Assembly (NCBI GenBank): GCA_964391015.1
Contig: CAYMKU010000018.1
Coordinates: 9,490-73,489 of the forward strand
Length of the DNA: 64,000 nt
Source: XYD12-FULL-36-8 sp964391015
GTDB taxonomy: Bacteria > Bacteroidota > Ignavibacteria > Ignavibacteriales > Ignavibacteriaceae
Reading direction: 5' to 3'
Every line of letters starts with the position of its first letter. Within the stretch, counting starts at the first letter, position 1. A program made the position numbers and the translations under genes. Of the stretch, positions 8,615 to 16,987 are shown piece after piece. The notes under the pieces were generated by a model, which did not search any database, was not told the DNA's origin, and saw only the letters and a program-made list of their open reading frames with translations.

Positions 8615-8936
8615 GTTAACTCCGAAAAATTATTGCTGGAAAAATAAGGATTATTCGATGAAAGTGATTATTGGTTGACAAAGTATTTCAAAAAGAATTT
8701 AGTCAATTTTTGTTTGGGCTAAAGCCCTGATGGACGTAGGGGATTCTTAACCCCAGCCTTAAGGCTGGGGTTTTAACAATACCAAATTGATTCGGACTTT
8801 AGTCCAAAGGGGAAGATCACATTAGTAATCTATGTCAAGCTGAACTCGTTTCTCCGAAGGAGTCCTTCGGACAGCTTCTTACTCTAACGGAGATTCCGAA
8901 ACAAGCCTGCCGGCAAGGCAGGTTTGGAATAATTAA
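8615..8936. repeat. Intergenic repeat cluster: REP-like palindromes and a dispersed inverted repeat
   Basis: No gene is visible here. The region contains GGGCT-AA-AGCCC (8716-8727), a perfect 20-bp palindrome CCCCAGCCTT/AAGGCTGGGG (8751-8770), GGACT-TT-AGTCC (8794-8805) and a longer element (about 8833-8932) that begins GTCAAGCTGAACTCGTTTC and ends with ATTCCGAAACAAGCC...GGTTTGGAATAA. A related element occurs at 22105-22184. These look like two kinds of dispersed non-coding repeat. Confidence 0.6.
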
Positions 8937-9827
8937 TTATCTCAGAAACAAAATAGCAACACCGGCAACTGCAATTACTGCTCCAAGAACTGCTTTAAAT
9001 TTAATCTGATCCTTAAAAATAAATTTACCAATCGGAAGCATGATTACCGGTACAGTTGCCATCAGTGTTGATGCAATTCCGACACTCGTGTGCGCAATGG
9101 AAATTAAGCTAAGTGTGATTCCTAAAAATGGACCAAAGAATGTTCCGCCTAAAGTTAATACTAAACCTTTTCTATCTTCACTGTATAGCTTAAATGGATT
9201 TTTGTATCTCTTAAATAAAATTGAAACTGGAAGAATTAGAATTGTTGCAGAAAATAATCTGACAAAGGTTGCAAGAAATCCGTTAATGTTTGATTCCTCA
9301 AAAGCGAGTTTGGCAAATATCATCCCGACAGCTTGTCCGAGTGCACCAAGAACTCCGTATAAAATTCCTTTCCCTTTTTGTGAATGCGGAGATTCTTCAT
9401 TTTCTTTTTTATCAAACACAACAAGAATAATTCCAAGAAGCGTTATAATCATTCCTACAATGCCGAGCAGAGCAATTCTTTCACCTAAAAAAAAGTACGC
9501 TAATACTGCGCTCATCGCGGGAGTGAGCGACATTAAAAGCATACTTAATCTTGTACCGATCATTGTGAATGCTTTGAAGAGAAATGAATCACCTATAACT
9601 AATCCAATAATTCCGCTAATTGATAGATTAAGAATTTGATTGTTCGAAAGTTCAAAATTAATTCCGGCAAGTAAAATTGTAATGAAGAGAAGTATGACAG
9701 CAAAGATCATCCGGTTGATATTAAGCTGAACTGAGCCGATGCGATGAGCAGCAGCAGTAAAGATGTATGAACTGAATGACCAGCAGCATGCAGTTAAAAG
9801 CGATGTTATTTCTCCAAGGTGTGGCAT
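8937..9827 (-). CDS. EamA/DMT-family membrane transporter
   Basis: A 296-residue protein with about ten transmembrane helices arranged as two EamA repeats (residues ~5-135 and ~155-295). Each repeat ends in the family pattern of a glycine-rich helix with a conserved Glu (AYFFLGERIALLGIVGMIITLLGI in the first; the second is FKDQIKFKAVLGAVIAVAGV, where the Glu is replaced). Such proteins export small metabolites or amino acids; the substrate cannot be predicted. It is flanked on both sides by repeat sequences, and no operon partner is obvious. Confidence 0.88.
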   Translation of the reverse strand: MPHLGEITSLLTACCWSFSSYIFTAAAHRIGSVQLNINRMIFAVILLFITILLAGINFELSNNQILNLSISGIIGLVIGDSFLFKAFTMIGTRLSMLLMSLTPAMSAVLAYFFLGERIALLGIVGMIITLLGIILVVFDKKENEESPHSQKGKGILYGVLGALGQAVGMIFAKLAFEESNINGFLATFVRLFSATILILPVSILFKRYKNPFKLYSEDRKGLVLTLGGTFFGPFLGITLSLISIAHTSVGIASTLMATVPVIMLPIGKFIFKDQIKFKAVLGAVIAVAGVAILFLR

Positions 9828-9843
9828 TGAAAAATTTAGCAGC

Positions 9844-9861
9844 CCACAGCTTCAGCTGTGG
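9844..9861. repeat. REP-like hairpin, left of RAYT remnant
   Basis: CCACAGCT-TC-AGCTGTGG. Read on the minus strand it is followed by GCTGCTAA, and it mirrors the hairpin at 10376-10395 on the other side of the transposase remnant. The two point outward, as REP pairs do around REP-associated tyrosine transposases. Confidence 0.65.
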
Positions 9862-9911
9862 TTAAAAAAATACGTAACCCACCATACCAACACATATGAT
9901 TCGATTTGGTT

Positions 9912-10356
9912 TTAACCATTAATAATCTGTAATCCATATTTTTTTATAAGCAGATCTATTTCGTCTGCATAGCTTGTTTTCTTATGATGTTCTTTTTGAT
10001 TTCTTATATATTGTTCCACATCCTTCACCTTTGATTCGCCAACAGAGAATGCCCCATACCCAATTTGCCATGCAAATTTATTTCTGGTAAAATTTGATTT
10101 GTTAATCCAATGTGAAGATTCACCTTTAACATTCTGGAAAATATCTCCCACGCTAAAATTGGGAGAAAGCAAAAACAAAACGTGAACATGGTCATCAGTA
10201 CCATTGATAATTCTAACTTTACAGTCAAGTTCTATTTCAAATCTATCTTTGATATGTGAGTGTAATTCTTTTTCGAAGTTATCCTTGTATTAAGGAAGTT
10301 CTATCTTTCGTGCCGAAGACACCATGTATCCAGATCTTTATGAGTGAGTGGGACAT
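9912..10356 (-). pseudogene. Frameshifted REP-associated (IS200-like) Y1 transposase, RAYT
   Basis: The 3' part (9912-10178 as an open frame) encodes the end of an IS200/Y1 transposase, including the DVEQYIRNQKEHH helix that carries the catalytic Tyr. Upstream, reading 10356 down, ATG gives MSHSLIKIWIHGVFGTKDRT and then hits a stop after IQG. In the shifted frame the sequence continues KDNFEKELHSHIKDRF...DDHVHVLF, which holds the HUH metal motif (HVH). One frameshift near 10280 therefore splits an otherwise recognisable ~147-residue RAYT. Both the HUH motif and the Tyr helix are still encoded, so inactivation seems recent, unless it is a sequencing error. Confidence 0.8.
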
Positions 10357-10375
10357 GACTATTACTCCTTTCTCT

Positions 10376-10395
10376 CCCATAGCTGAAGCTATGGG
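10376..10395. repeat. REP-like hairpin, right of RAYT remnant
   Basis: CCCATAGCT-GA-AGCTATGGG followed by TTGCTAT. It lies 20 bp upstream of the transposase start and forms an outward-facing pair with 9844-9861. Confidence 0.65.
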
Positions 10396-10405
10396 TTGCT
10401 ATTCC

Positions 10406-11791
10406 TCATAGTGTGAAGTACATTTTAAATTCAAACGGATGAGGCATTGTACCGATTGACATTATCTCTTCATTTTTAATCTTCACCCACTGATCGAGAA
10501 TTTCATCTGTAAAAATGTTTCCAAGCTTCAGGTAATCATTATCTTTTTCAAGTGCATCCAATGCTTCCTGCAAATTCCTTGGAAGAAAATGAATACCATT
10601 TGTAAGTTCTGGATCTTCAAGGAAATTTTTATCGTAAGGTCCGTAACCTTCTTTAACAGGATCAATCTTCTTTTTTACTCCATCAATTCCGGCAAGCAGC
10701 ATTGCAATCAAGCATAAGTATGGATTTGCAGTTGCATCAGGCGGGCGGTATTCAAATCGTGTTTCATCTGGGTTTGTTACATACTTTGGAATTCGAACAG
10801 CTGATGCTCTGTTGCCTTGTCCATACGTGAGTGCAACCGGTGCTTCAAATCCAGGGACAAGTCGTTTGTACGAGTTGGTACTTGGATTTGTAAAAGCAGA
10901 AAGAGAAGGTCCATGTTTTAACATTCCGCCAATAAAATATCTCCCGAGTTCGCCAACATTACCGTACTCGCCTTTTTTATAAAAAAGATTTTTTCCATTC
11001 TTCGTTAAAAACATGTGAAGGTGCATTCCATTGCCTGCTTGCATGTACATCGGCTTCGGCATGAATGTAATGAACAAATTCTTTTCTCTCGCAAGATTGA
11101 AGAGCGCATATTTTGCAGTAACAATATTATCCGCAGTCGTTATCAAATCGGAAAAATAAGTTTCAATTTCCTGCTGTCCGCGTTCACCAACTTCATGATG
11201 ATGATACTTAACTTTTATTCCGTACCTTTTCAAAATTTTACATGCTTCATCGCGGAAATCATCATAGACATCAAACGGGTTTGCTGCATGATATGCCTTC
11301 TTATAAAACTCTTCCGCATGTTCAACTTTATAAAATGACGAAGCAGTTCGAGTGTCATATTCAACTTTTGAAAAAATGTAAAACTCAAATTCCGGTCCCC
11401 ACCATGATGTATCAGCACCAGTAAATTTTTTGAGAAGCAAAGCAGCTTGCTTTGTAAGAAATCTTACGTCTTGCGGAAAAGGAGACTGTTTTGAATCAGT
11501 TAAAACTATATGTGAGTAAAAACTTAAAGTTGGAGTTTCGCGAAATGGATCAAGCACAGCAGTAGCTAAATCCGGAATTAAAATCATATCACTGTTTTCA
11601 ACTTTCTTGAATCCGTAACTGGAACCATCGAATCCGACACCTTCCTTCACTAACTTTTCCAGCAAATTATTTTGAATTGGCAGTGAGATATGATGCAGAC
11701 GTCCGGTGAGATCAAGTGCTTTAAGATCTATAACTTCAATTTTGTGTTTTTTGATTAGCTGATTGCATAGTTTAAAATTATTGTTTGGCAT
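10406..11791 (-). CDS. glnA: Type I glutamine synthetase
   Basis: Catalyses ATP-dependent formation of glutamine from glutamate and ammonia. Recognisable blocks: beta-grasp N-terminus ending GVGFDGSSYGF; WWGPEFEFYIF (metal Glu); GERGQQEIETYFSDL; NGMHLHMFL; NPSTNSYKRLVPGFEAPV; RASAVRIPKY; FEYRPPDATANPYL. The longest frame starts at a GTG (11845) inside a dispersed repeat. ATG 11791 with AGGAA upstream gives MPNNNFKLCNQLIKK, a normal family start, so I use it (461 residues). The loop equivalent to the adenylylation site NLYDLPPE reads DKNFLEDPE here, with no Tyr at that position, although a glnE homologue lies at 49 kb. Confidence 0.93.
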   Translation of the reverse strand: MPNNNFKLCNQLIKKHKIEVIDLKALDLTGRLHHISLPIQNNLLEKLVKEGVGFDGSSYGFKKVENSDMILIPDLATAVLDPFRETPTLSFYSHIVLTDSKQSPFPQDVRFLTKQAALLLKKFTGADTSWWGPEFEFYIFSKVEYDTRTASSFYKVEHAEEFYKKAYHAANPFDVYDDFRDEACKILKRYGIKVKYHHHEVGERGQQEIETYFSDLITTADNIVTAKYALFNLAREKNLFITFMPKPMYMQAGNGMHLHMFLTKNGKNLFYKKGEYGNVGELGRYFIGGMLKHGPSLSAFTNPSTNSYKRLVPGFEAPVALTYGQGNRASAVRIPKYVTNPDETRFEYRPPDATANPYLCLIAMLLAGIDGVKKKIDPVKEGYGPYDKNFLEDPELTNGIHFLPRNLQEALDALEKDNDYLKLGNIFTDEILDQWVKIKNEEIMSIGTMPHPFEFKMYFTL

Positions 11792-11840
11792 AACATTCCT
11801 GAATAGCATCACTAAAAATGTTGGCTCTGTATTATGTAAT

Positions 11841-11908
11841 GTCACACTGAGCCAGTCGAAGTGTGAACGAAAGCAATGTCAGTCTTCGACAAGCTTAGAC
11901 TGACAGTT
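11841..11908. repeat. Dispersed repeat with TCGAAG core
   Basis: This sequence contains GTCACACTGAGCCAGTCGAA and later TTCGACAAGCTTAGACTGACA, a variant of an inverted repeat also seen at 22242-22313. It lies between enolase and glnA and overlaps the long-frame upstream extension of glnA, which argues against that extension being coding. Confidence 0.55.
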
Positions 11909-11937
11909 AAAATAATTTTATTACGACGATTACTCTT

Positions 11938-13230
11938 TTATGGGTTATAATTAATTGCACCCAAACCAGGGAAGATTGCAGCTTCACCTAGTTCCTCTTC
12001 AATACGAAGAAGTTGATTGTACTTAGCAACTCTGTCTGTTCTCGAAAGCGAACCGGTTTTAATTTGTCCTGCATTTGTTGCAACGGCAACATCTGCAAGA
12101 GTAGTATCTTCTGTTTCACCGGAACGGTGACTGATCACATTTGTATAACCAGCTTTCTTTGCCATTTCAATTGCATCAAGAGTTTCAGTCAAAGTTCCAA
12201 TCTGGTTTAACTTAATTAAAATAGAGTTGGCAATTCCTTTTTCAATTCCTTCCTCAAGTCGTTCAGTGTTAGTAACAAAAAGATCATCACCAACTAATTG
12301 AATTTTTGATCCGAGCTTTTCTGTCAGTAACTGCCAGCCGTTCCAATCGTTTTCATCTAACCCGTCCTCAATCGAAACGATTGGATACTTCTTAACCCAA
12401 TTAGCATAAAATTCAACCATCTGTTCAGAAGTAAATTCCTGCTTTGTTGATTTGAAGAATTGGTACTTCTTGCTTTCCTTTTGAAACATTTCACTTGAAG
12501 CAACGTCAAGAGCAAGATAAACATCTTCTCCGGGTTTGTAGCCGGCTTTGCCAATTGCTTCGAGAATCACTTCTATTGCTTCTTCGTTTGACTTCAGATT
12601 TGGCGCAAAACCACCTTCGTCACCAACTGCGGTGTTATATCCTTTTTTACTAAGAACAGATTTTAATGCATGAAAAGTTTCGGCACCCATTCTCAATGCC
12701 TCAGAAAAACTTGAAGCGCCGACAGGCATAATCATAAATTCCTGGAAGTCCACGTTGTTATCAGCGTGTTTTCCGCCATTGATAATATTCATCATTGGGA
12801 CGGGCAAAGTTTTTGCATTCACTCCGCCAATGTAGCGGTATAATGGCAATCCTAAATATTGTGCAGCAGCTTTTGCAGATGCAAGAGATACACCAAGTAT
12901 TGCGTTCGCTCCAAGGTTAGATTTATTTTTCGTCCCATCAAGTTCAAGCATAATTCCATCTATCGCTGCTTGTTCGAGAACATCCATTTCCAATAATTCG
13001 TCAGCTATTTTGTCATTTACATTTTCAACTGCTTTTTGAACCCCTTTACCGAGGTATCTTGATTTATCACCATCACGTAATTCAACTGCCTCATGTTCAC
13101 CAGTTGATGCGCCGCTCGGAACTGCCGCTCGTCCGACTATTCCGCTTTCAATTTCAACCTCAACTTCTACAGTTGGGTTGCCACGTGAGTCTAATATTTC
13201 TCTACCTCTAATATCAACTATTGATGTCAT
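11938..13230 (-). CDS. eno: Enolase
   Basis: 430 residues, the normal length for bacterial enolase, which interconverts 2-phosphoglycerate and phosphoenolpyruvate in glycolysis. Conserved blocks: DIRGREILDSRGNPTVEVEV at the start, PSGASTGEHEAVELRDGD, NIINGGKHADNNVDFQEFMI, SIEDGLDENDW and GDDLFVTN (metal ligands), LIKLNQIGTLTE (catalytic Lys) and SHRSGETEDTTLADVAVA (substrate binding). It is cytoplasmic. It is not tightly linked to other glycolytic genes. Confidence 0.98.
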   Translation of the reverse strand: MTSIVDIRGREILDSRGNPTVEVEVEIESGIVGRAAVPSGASTGEHEAVELRDGDKSRYLGKGVQKAVENVNDKIADELLEMDVLEQAAIDGIMLELDGTKNKSNLGANAILGVSLASAKAAAQYLGLPLYRYIGGVNAKTLPVPMMNIINGGKHADNNVDFQEFMIMPVGASSFSEALRMGAETFHALKSVLSKKGYNTAVGDEGGFAPNLKSNEEAIEVILEAIGKAGYKPGEDVYLALDVASSEMFQKESKKYQFFKSTKQEFTSEQMVEFYANWVKKYPIVSIEDGLDENDWNGWQLLTEKLGSKIQLVGDDLFVTNTERLEEGIEKGIANSILIKLNQIGTLTETLDAIEMAKKAGYTNVISHRSGETEDTTLADVAVATNAGQIKTGSLSRTDRVAKYNQLLRIEEELGEAAIFPGLGAINYNP

Positions 13231-13804
13231 ATTTATTCTCCTATGGTGTTTTGTTATTTCTAAACGATTAAAATTTTTTGTACTGTAAAATTAAATAAAA
13301 AAAGGGAGAGAACGAGTAAGATTAAGAGTAAGATAATGATGAAGATTAAAAAAGTCACTCGATTACTTATTGAAGCTCCGCAATACTCATATTTATAGAA
13401 TTTTTAATAGCCACGACCTTTAGGTCGTGGGATAGTGTTTCCCAAAACAAATTGACTTTAGCCACATTTTAAGTCAATTTGGGCTAAAGCCTGATTATTC
13501 AGGTGCTATTTAAGCCCCCGACATAAATGTCGGGGCTATCAAAAAATAAAGCTTGTGTAACTTCAGTTTCTTAACGAAAGAACTAAATCCTGTATGCCCT
13601 GATCCATAACTAAAAAATTATATTATTTTCTTGACTATATCCGCTTCCATTCGCTAATTTCCATTAAAGAATTCCATCTATTGCGAGGGAGTTAGAAAGC
13701 GGAGATAGGTTACAGAACATTCCAGAGACAACACATAGAACACTCTCCCGAAGCAGAGCCGTTGTATTGATATTAACTAAATCAATAATAAGAGGAGGCT
13801 CGCA
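13231..13804. repeat. Long intergenic region with three REP-like palindromes
   Basis: A 574-bp gap between enolase and a divergent T9SS gene. It holds a purine-rich tract of GAGTAAGATTAA-type repeats (13303-13350) and palindromes CCACGACCT-TT-AGGTCGTGG (13411-13430), CAAATTGACTT...AAGTCAATTTG (about 13448-13483) and AGCCCCCGACAT-AA-ATGTCGGGGCT (13513-13537, one bulged C). The first and last are flanked by ATAG/CTAT. The last 150 bp presumably carry the promoter and leader of the 13805 gene. No coding signal is seen. Confidence 0.6.
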
Positions 13805-15097
13805 ATGAAAACTTTTCTACGAACTTTGTTTTTCTTTTTGCTGGTAACACAAGTATCTATTGCACAGTGGTATCAGCAGAGTAGTGGGACTAATAGTTTG
13901 CTTCATGGGGTTTCCTTCAATGATGCAAACCATGGATGTATAGTAGGTATGAACGGAACAGTTCTCAAAACAACCGACGGTGGAAATCAGTGGGTTGCAC
14001 ATCCCATGGATTCTTCCATCTCGCTGTTTGCTGTTGATTTCATCAATGCAGACACCGGCTGGGCGGTTGGCCATGACAGTAATGGTGTTGTGTTGAAAAC
14101 GACAGATGGGGGACAGAGTTGGGTTAGTCAATTAAGTATACCACATTATGAAATTTGTGACGTGTCTTTTTGTGATTTAAGTAATGGGTCTATGGTTGGT
14201 TATAATTATGACGGTGCATACTATTATGGAGTTATTCTAAGAACAACCGATGGAGGTCAAAATTGGTCTAGTCAGTCTAATAGAATAAATACTCAACTTT
14301 TTGGTGTATGTATCATAGATGCAAATAATGGAACATCTGTTGGTAATAATACTCATGATGGCACGAAAGTAATCCTGAGAACAACAGATGGAGGTCATAA
14401 TTGGATTAGCCAAAACAGTGGAATGACCGGTGGTCTGCTTGGTGTATCGTTTACAGACTCAATTCACGGTACGGTTGTCGGGTACAGTGGAACTATACTT
14501 CGGACAACAGATGGAGGTCAGAATTGGATTAGCCAAATTAGTGGAACCCCCTATCATCTTTCGGCGGTTTCCTTTACTGATTCAAATACCGGTGTAGCTG
14601 TTGGCGGGTCTGCACGCTTTGCTTCATTTCATTCGATAATTCTCAGAACTACTGATGGAGGTCAGCATTGGGAAAAGCAATTAGAGGGAAATTTCCATCA
14701 GCTTTGGGCAGTATCTTTTAGTGATGAATATAATGGAACAGCAGTTGGGGCTGGAAATAGTGGTGGAACTATTCTGCGAACAACCAATGGCGGTATTACG
14801 TTTGTTGAAGAGGAAGAAATTAACGAAGTGCTGACAGAATTTTTACTATCAAACAATTATCCGAATCCATTCAACCCAACTACAACTATTAAATACCAAA
14901 TTCCAGAATTAAGTTTTGTTACATTAAAAGTTTATGATGTTCTTGGGGAAGAAATTGAAACTATTGTTAAAGAAGAAAAAACTGCGGGAACTTATGAAGT
15001 AAACTGGTATCCAGAGAATTTACCGAGCGGAGTGTATTTTTATCAAATGAAAGCTGGTTCGTTTGTGGAAACAAAGAGGATGCTGTTGCTGCGGTAG
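13805..15097 (+). CDS. T9SS-exported YCF48/BNR-type beta-propeller protein
   Basis: Signal peptide (LFFFLLVTQVSIAQ), then about seven propeller blades of ~45 residues. Each blade carries the Asp-box-like phrase LRTTDGGQNW and the strand phrase VSFTDSxxGTAVG, as in YCF48/HCF136-like and BNR repeat proteins. From residue ~350 a type A T9SS sorting domain follows: NNYPNPFNPTTTIKYQIP...SGVYFYQMKAGSFVETKRMLLLR. It should be secreted and attached to the cell surface. GAGGAGG lies eight bases before the ATG. Its ligand or function is unknown. Propeller proteins of this kind are abundant as T9SS cargo in Ignavibacteria. Confidence 0.9.
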   Translation: MKTFLRTLFFFLLVTQVSIAQWYQQSSGTNSLLHGVSFNDANHGCIVGMNGTVLKTTDGGNQWVAHPMDSSISLFAVDFINADTGWAVGHDSNGVVLKTTDGGQSWVSQLSIPHYEICDVSFCDLSNGSMVGYNYDGAYYYGVILRTTDGGQNWSSQSNRINTQLFGVCIIDANNGTSVGNNTHDGTKVILRTTDGGHNWISQNSGMTGGLLGVSFTDSIHGTVVGYSGTILRTTDGGQNWISQISGTPYHLSAVSFTDSNTGVAVGGSARFASFHSIILRTTDGGQHWEKQLEGNFHQLWAVSFSDEYNGTAVGAGNSGGTILRTTNGGITFVEEEEINEVLTEFLLSNNYPNPFNPTTTIKYQIPELSFVTLKVYDVLGEEIETIVKEEKTAGTYEVNWYPENLPSGVYFYQMKAGSFVETKRMLLLR

Positions 15098-15131
15098 AAT
15101 ACCAGATTAAGATGATGATGAAGAAATGTTT

Positions 15132-16151
15132 TTAATCATCAAAAAAATCTTGAACCATCTCCTTAAAGGTTTCCATTTCACAGCCAGGCGCAAGATGCCC
15201 GCAGTTGTTCTTGAAAACATGAGTCTGGGCATTTACAAGTCTTGCAAATTCTAAAGCGGGATTTGGATTTACAATCAAATCTGTTGATGAAACTATTACA
15301 AATAATTTTGATTTAACTTTTTTAGCAGCTTCGCTCAATAAACCATTAAAATTTTTTGCGATGTTCTGACTCATCATTGCCTTAAGTTGTGCTGCCCAAT
15401 TGTAAGAATTGAAAGTTTTTGAAGATGCTTTATACAAATCTGAAAGCATTTGTGGAACATCTTCAGGTTTAGTTTTTTCAATCATATATTGTGGTGTTCG
15501 CATCAGCATATTTTGAATGGTGGTAACAGTTTTAACAATTTCCGAATCCGGCTGATTACCCTTCCAACCTTCTTCAATTGCATTCAGTTCTGACTGCCAT
15601 AACATCAGGTCGAAGGATGTCAGGTTTGGTGTGCCAACATAAGCAATTGCTTTCTCCATGAAATCCGGATATGAAACAATCCACTCGAACACCTGCATTC
15701 CCCCCATTGAGCCGCCAATCATTCCGTATAATTTTTTTATGCCAAGGTGTTCAGTAAGTAATTGATATTGAGAGTTGACCATGTCTTTAATAGTAATCGC
15801 CGGAAAATTTTTGTTGCTTTGATACTCACAATTAGAAGGCGATGATGAAACGCCATTTCCAAGCGCATCAACTGCAATAACAAAATACTTTTCACTATTA
15901 ATGAGTTTATCAGGTCCGATTAAATTTGCTAGGCTTTCAGATTTTCCACCGAACCATGTTGGGTAAAGTAGCGCATTAGTTTTATCTGAATTTAGAGTTC
16001 CAAACGTTCTATATCCTATTTTACAATGATAGATTATTTCACCGTTTACTAGCTTAAAGTTTCCAAGTTCGGCAAATTGCTGTTCTGGTTGAGCATTAAC
16101 ATTAAGAAAGATTAAATATATACCGAAGAAGATGCTGAGTATATGTTTCAT
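15132..16151 (-). CDS. Exported MetX-like alpha/beta hydrolase
   Basis: 339 residues with an N-terminal signal peptide (ILSIFFGIYLIFLNVNA). The body is an alpha/beta hydrolase of the homoserine O-acetyltransferase (MetX) superfamily: YRTFGTLNSDKTNALLYPTWFGG, VIAVDALGNGVSSSPSN, nucleophile elbow GGSMGGMQVFEW, and acid/His positions SSTDLIVNP and NNCGHLAPGCE. True MetX is cytoplasmic and usually next to methionine genes. The signal peptide and isolated position suggest instead a periplasmic hydrolase or acyltransferase of unknown substrate. It is convergent with the 13805 gene. Confidence 0.82.
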   Translation of the reverse strand: MKHILSIFFGIYLIFLNVNAQPEQQFAELGNFKLVNGEIIYHCKIGYRTFGTLNSDKTNALLYPTWFGGKSESLANLIGPDKLINSEKYFVIAVDALGNGVSSSPSNCEYQSNKNFPAITIKDMVNSQYQLLTEHLGIKKLYGMIGGSMGGMQVFEWIVSYPDFMEKAIAYVGTPNLTSFDLMLWQSELNAIEEGWKGNQPDSEIVKTVTTIQNMLMRTPQYMIEKTKPEDVPQMLSDLYKASSKTFNSYNWAAQLKAMMSQNIAKNFNGLLSEAAKKVKSKLFVIVSSTDLIVNPNPALEFARLVNAQTHVFKNNCGHLAPGCEMETFKEMVQDFFDD

Positions 16152-16503
16152 AAGGTTTCCTTTTTAAGTTTTCGAAAATTACAAATAAATAAAAACCTGA
16201 CAGAACAAAATTACGATTATTCTATCAGTTATAATCTTGTCATTGGTGTGCTATTGATTCAGCTTTGAATTTTTCGAAAAGCTAAACTATATTTCATTAA
16301 AGAAAAACACACCTTAAACCACTTTCTCGTTTTCTGCGGCTTAAGATGTATGGTCATTATCGTAAAAAGATAATATTATTATTTCATCCATACAGAAAGG
16401 AGCATAGCAATGAAAACTTTTGTACTTCTCACAAAACTCGCACAGATATTTCAAGACAAATAAAATCGCAAAATTTTTTCAATAAACTAGAAAGGAAAAA
16501 ATT
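16152..16503. other. Intergenic region upstream of ybaK-like gene
   Basis: 352 bp between divergent genes. Apart from the short reading frame at 16410-16463, annotated separately, I see only AT-rich sequence. The promoter for the YbaK-type gene should lie before 16400. Confidence 0.4.
16410..16463 (+). pseudogene. 17-residue ORF, possible remnant of a GYD-domain gene or a leader peptide
   Basis: ATG at 16410 has an excellent AAAGGAG ribosome site and encodes MKTFVLLTKLAQIFQDK, then TAA. The first ten residues match the usual start of small GYD-domain proteins (M-x-T-F/Y-V-x-L-T-K-L), so this may be the stump of such a gene. Alternatively it is a translated leader for the YbaK-type gene 40 bp downstream. 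The evidence is thin. Confidence 0.35.
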
Positions 16504-16977
16504 ATGCCCACGAAAAAACTTAAAGAATTTTTGGACACCAATAGGATTAAGTATGTGTCCATATCTCATTCTTCAGCATATACTGCTATGGAGATTGCTG
16601 CATTAGCTCATGTGCCGGGAAAAGACTTGGCTAAAACAGTAATGATTAAAATCAATGGTCACATGGCAATGGTAGTGCTTCCAGCTACCCACATGATAAA
16701 AATGGAATTACTCAAGAAAGTAGTCGGGAATGAAAATCTCAGATTAGCTACAGAGCAGGAATTCAAAGATAGATTCCCAGATTGCGAAGTTGGTGCAATG
16801 CCGCCGTTTGGAAATCTTTACAGTATGGAAGCATATGCTTCAAATGCATTAAAAGATGATGAGGAAATTGTTTTCAACGCTGGGAGCCATACAGAATTAA
16901 TTAAGCTGAGCTACAAGGATTTTGAAAGGTTGGCAAATCCAAAGGTTGCTGAGATTTCGTATAAGACGAAATTGTAA
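16504..16977 (+). CDS. YbaK/EbsC-family aminoacyl-tRNA deacylase
   Basis: A 157-residue single YbaK/ProRS-editing domain. It has the conserved Lys in LAKTVMIKINGHMAMVVLP, the GAMPPFGNLYSMEAY loop and a C-terminal FNAGSHTELIKLSYKDF strand, all typical of free-standing trans-editing proteins that hydrolyse mischarged tRNA (ProX, YbaK). AAAGGA is placed well before the ATG. It acts in the cytoplasm. Which mischarged tRNA it clears is not certain from sequence. Confidence 0.9.
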   Translation: MPTKKLKEFLDTNRIKYVSISHSSAYTAMEIAALAHVPGKDLAKTVMIKINGHMAMVVLPATHMIKMELLKKVVGNENLRLATEQEFKDRFPDCEVGAMPPFGNLYSMEAYASNALKDDEEIVFNAGSHTELIKLSYKDFERLANPKVAEISYKTKL

Positions 16978-16987
16978 TATTTACAAA

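Noticed and set aside
9040..9639. 199-residue plus-strand ORF opposite the EamA gene
   Set aside because: Antisense to a clear transporter; the translation is low-complexity and matches nothing recognisable.
13303..13350. Purine-rich GAGTAAGATTAA repeats as a CRISPR or satellite array
   Set aside because: Units are irregular, only a few copies exist, and there are no spacers.
15132..16151. Methionine biosynthesis gene metX
   Set aside because: It has a signal peptide and no methionine genes beside it, so a biosynthetic role in the cytoplasm is unlikely.
16346..16606. 86-residue ORF before ybaK
   Set aside because: It runs out of frame through the ybaK start and the short 16410 ORF, with no ribosome site or family similarity.
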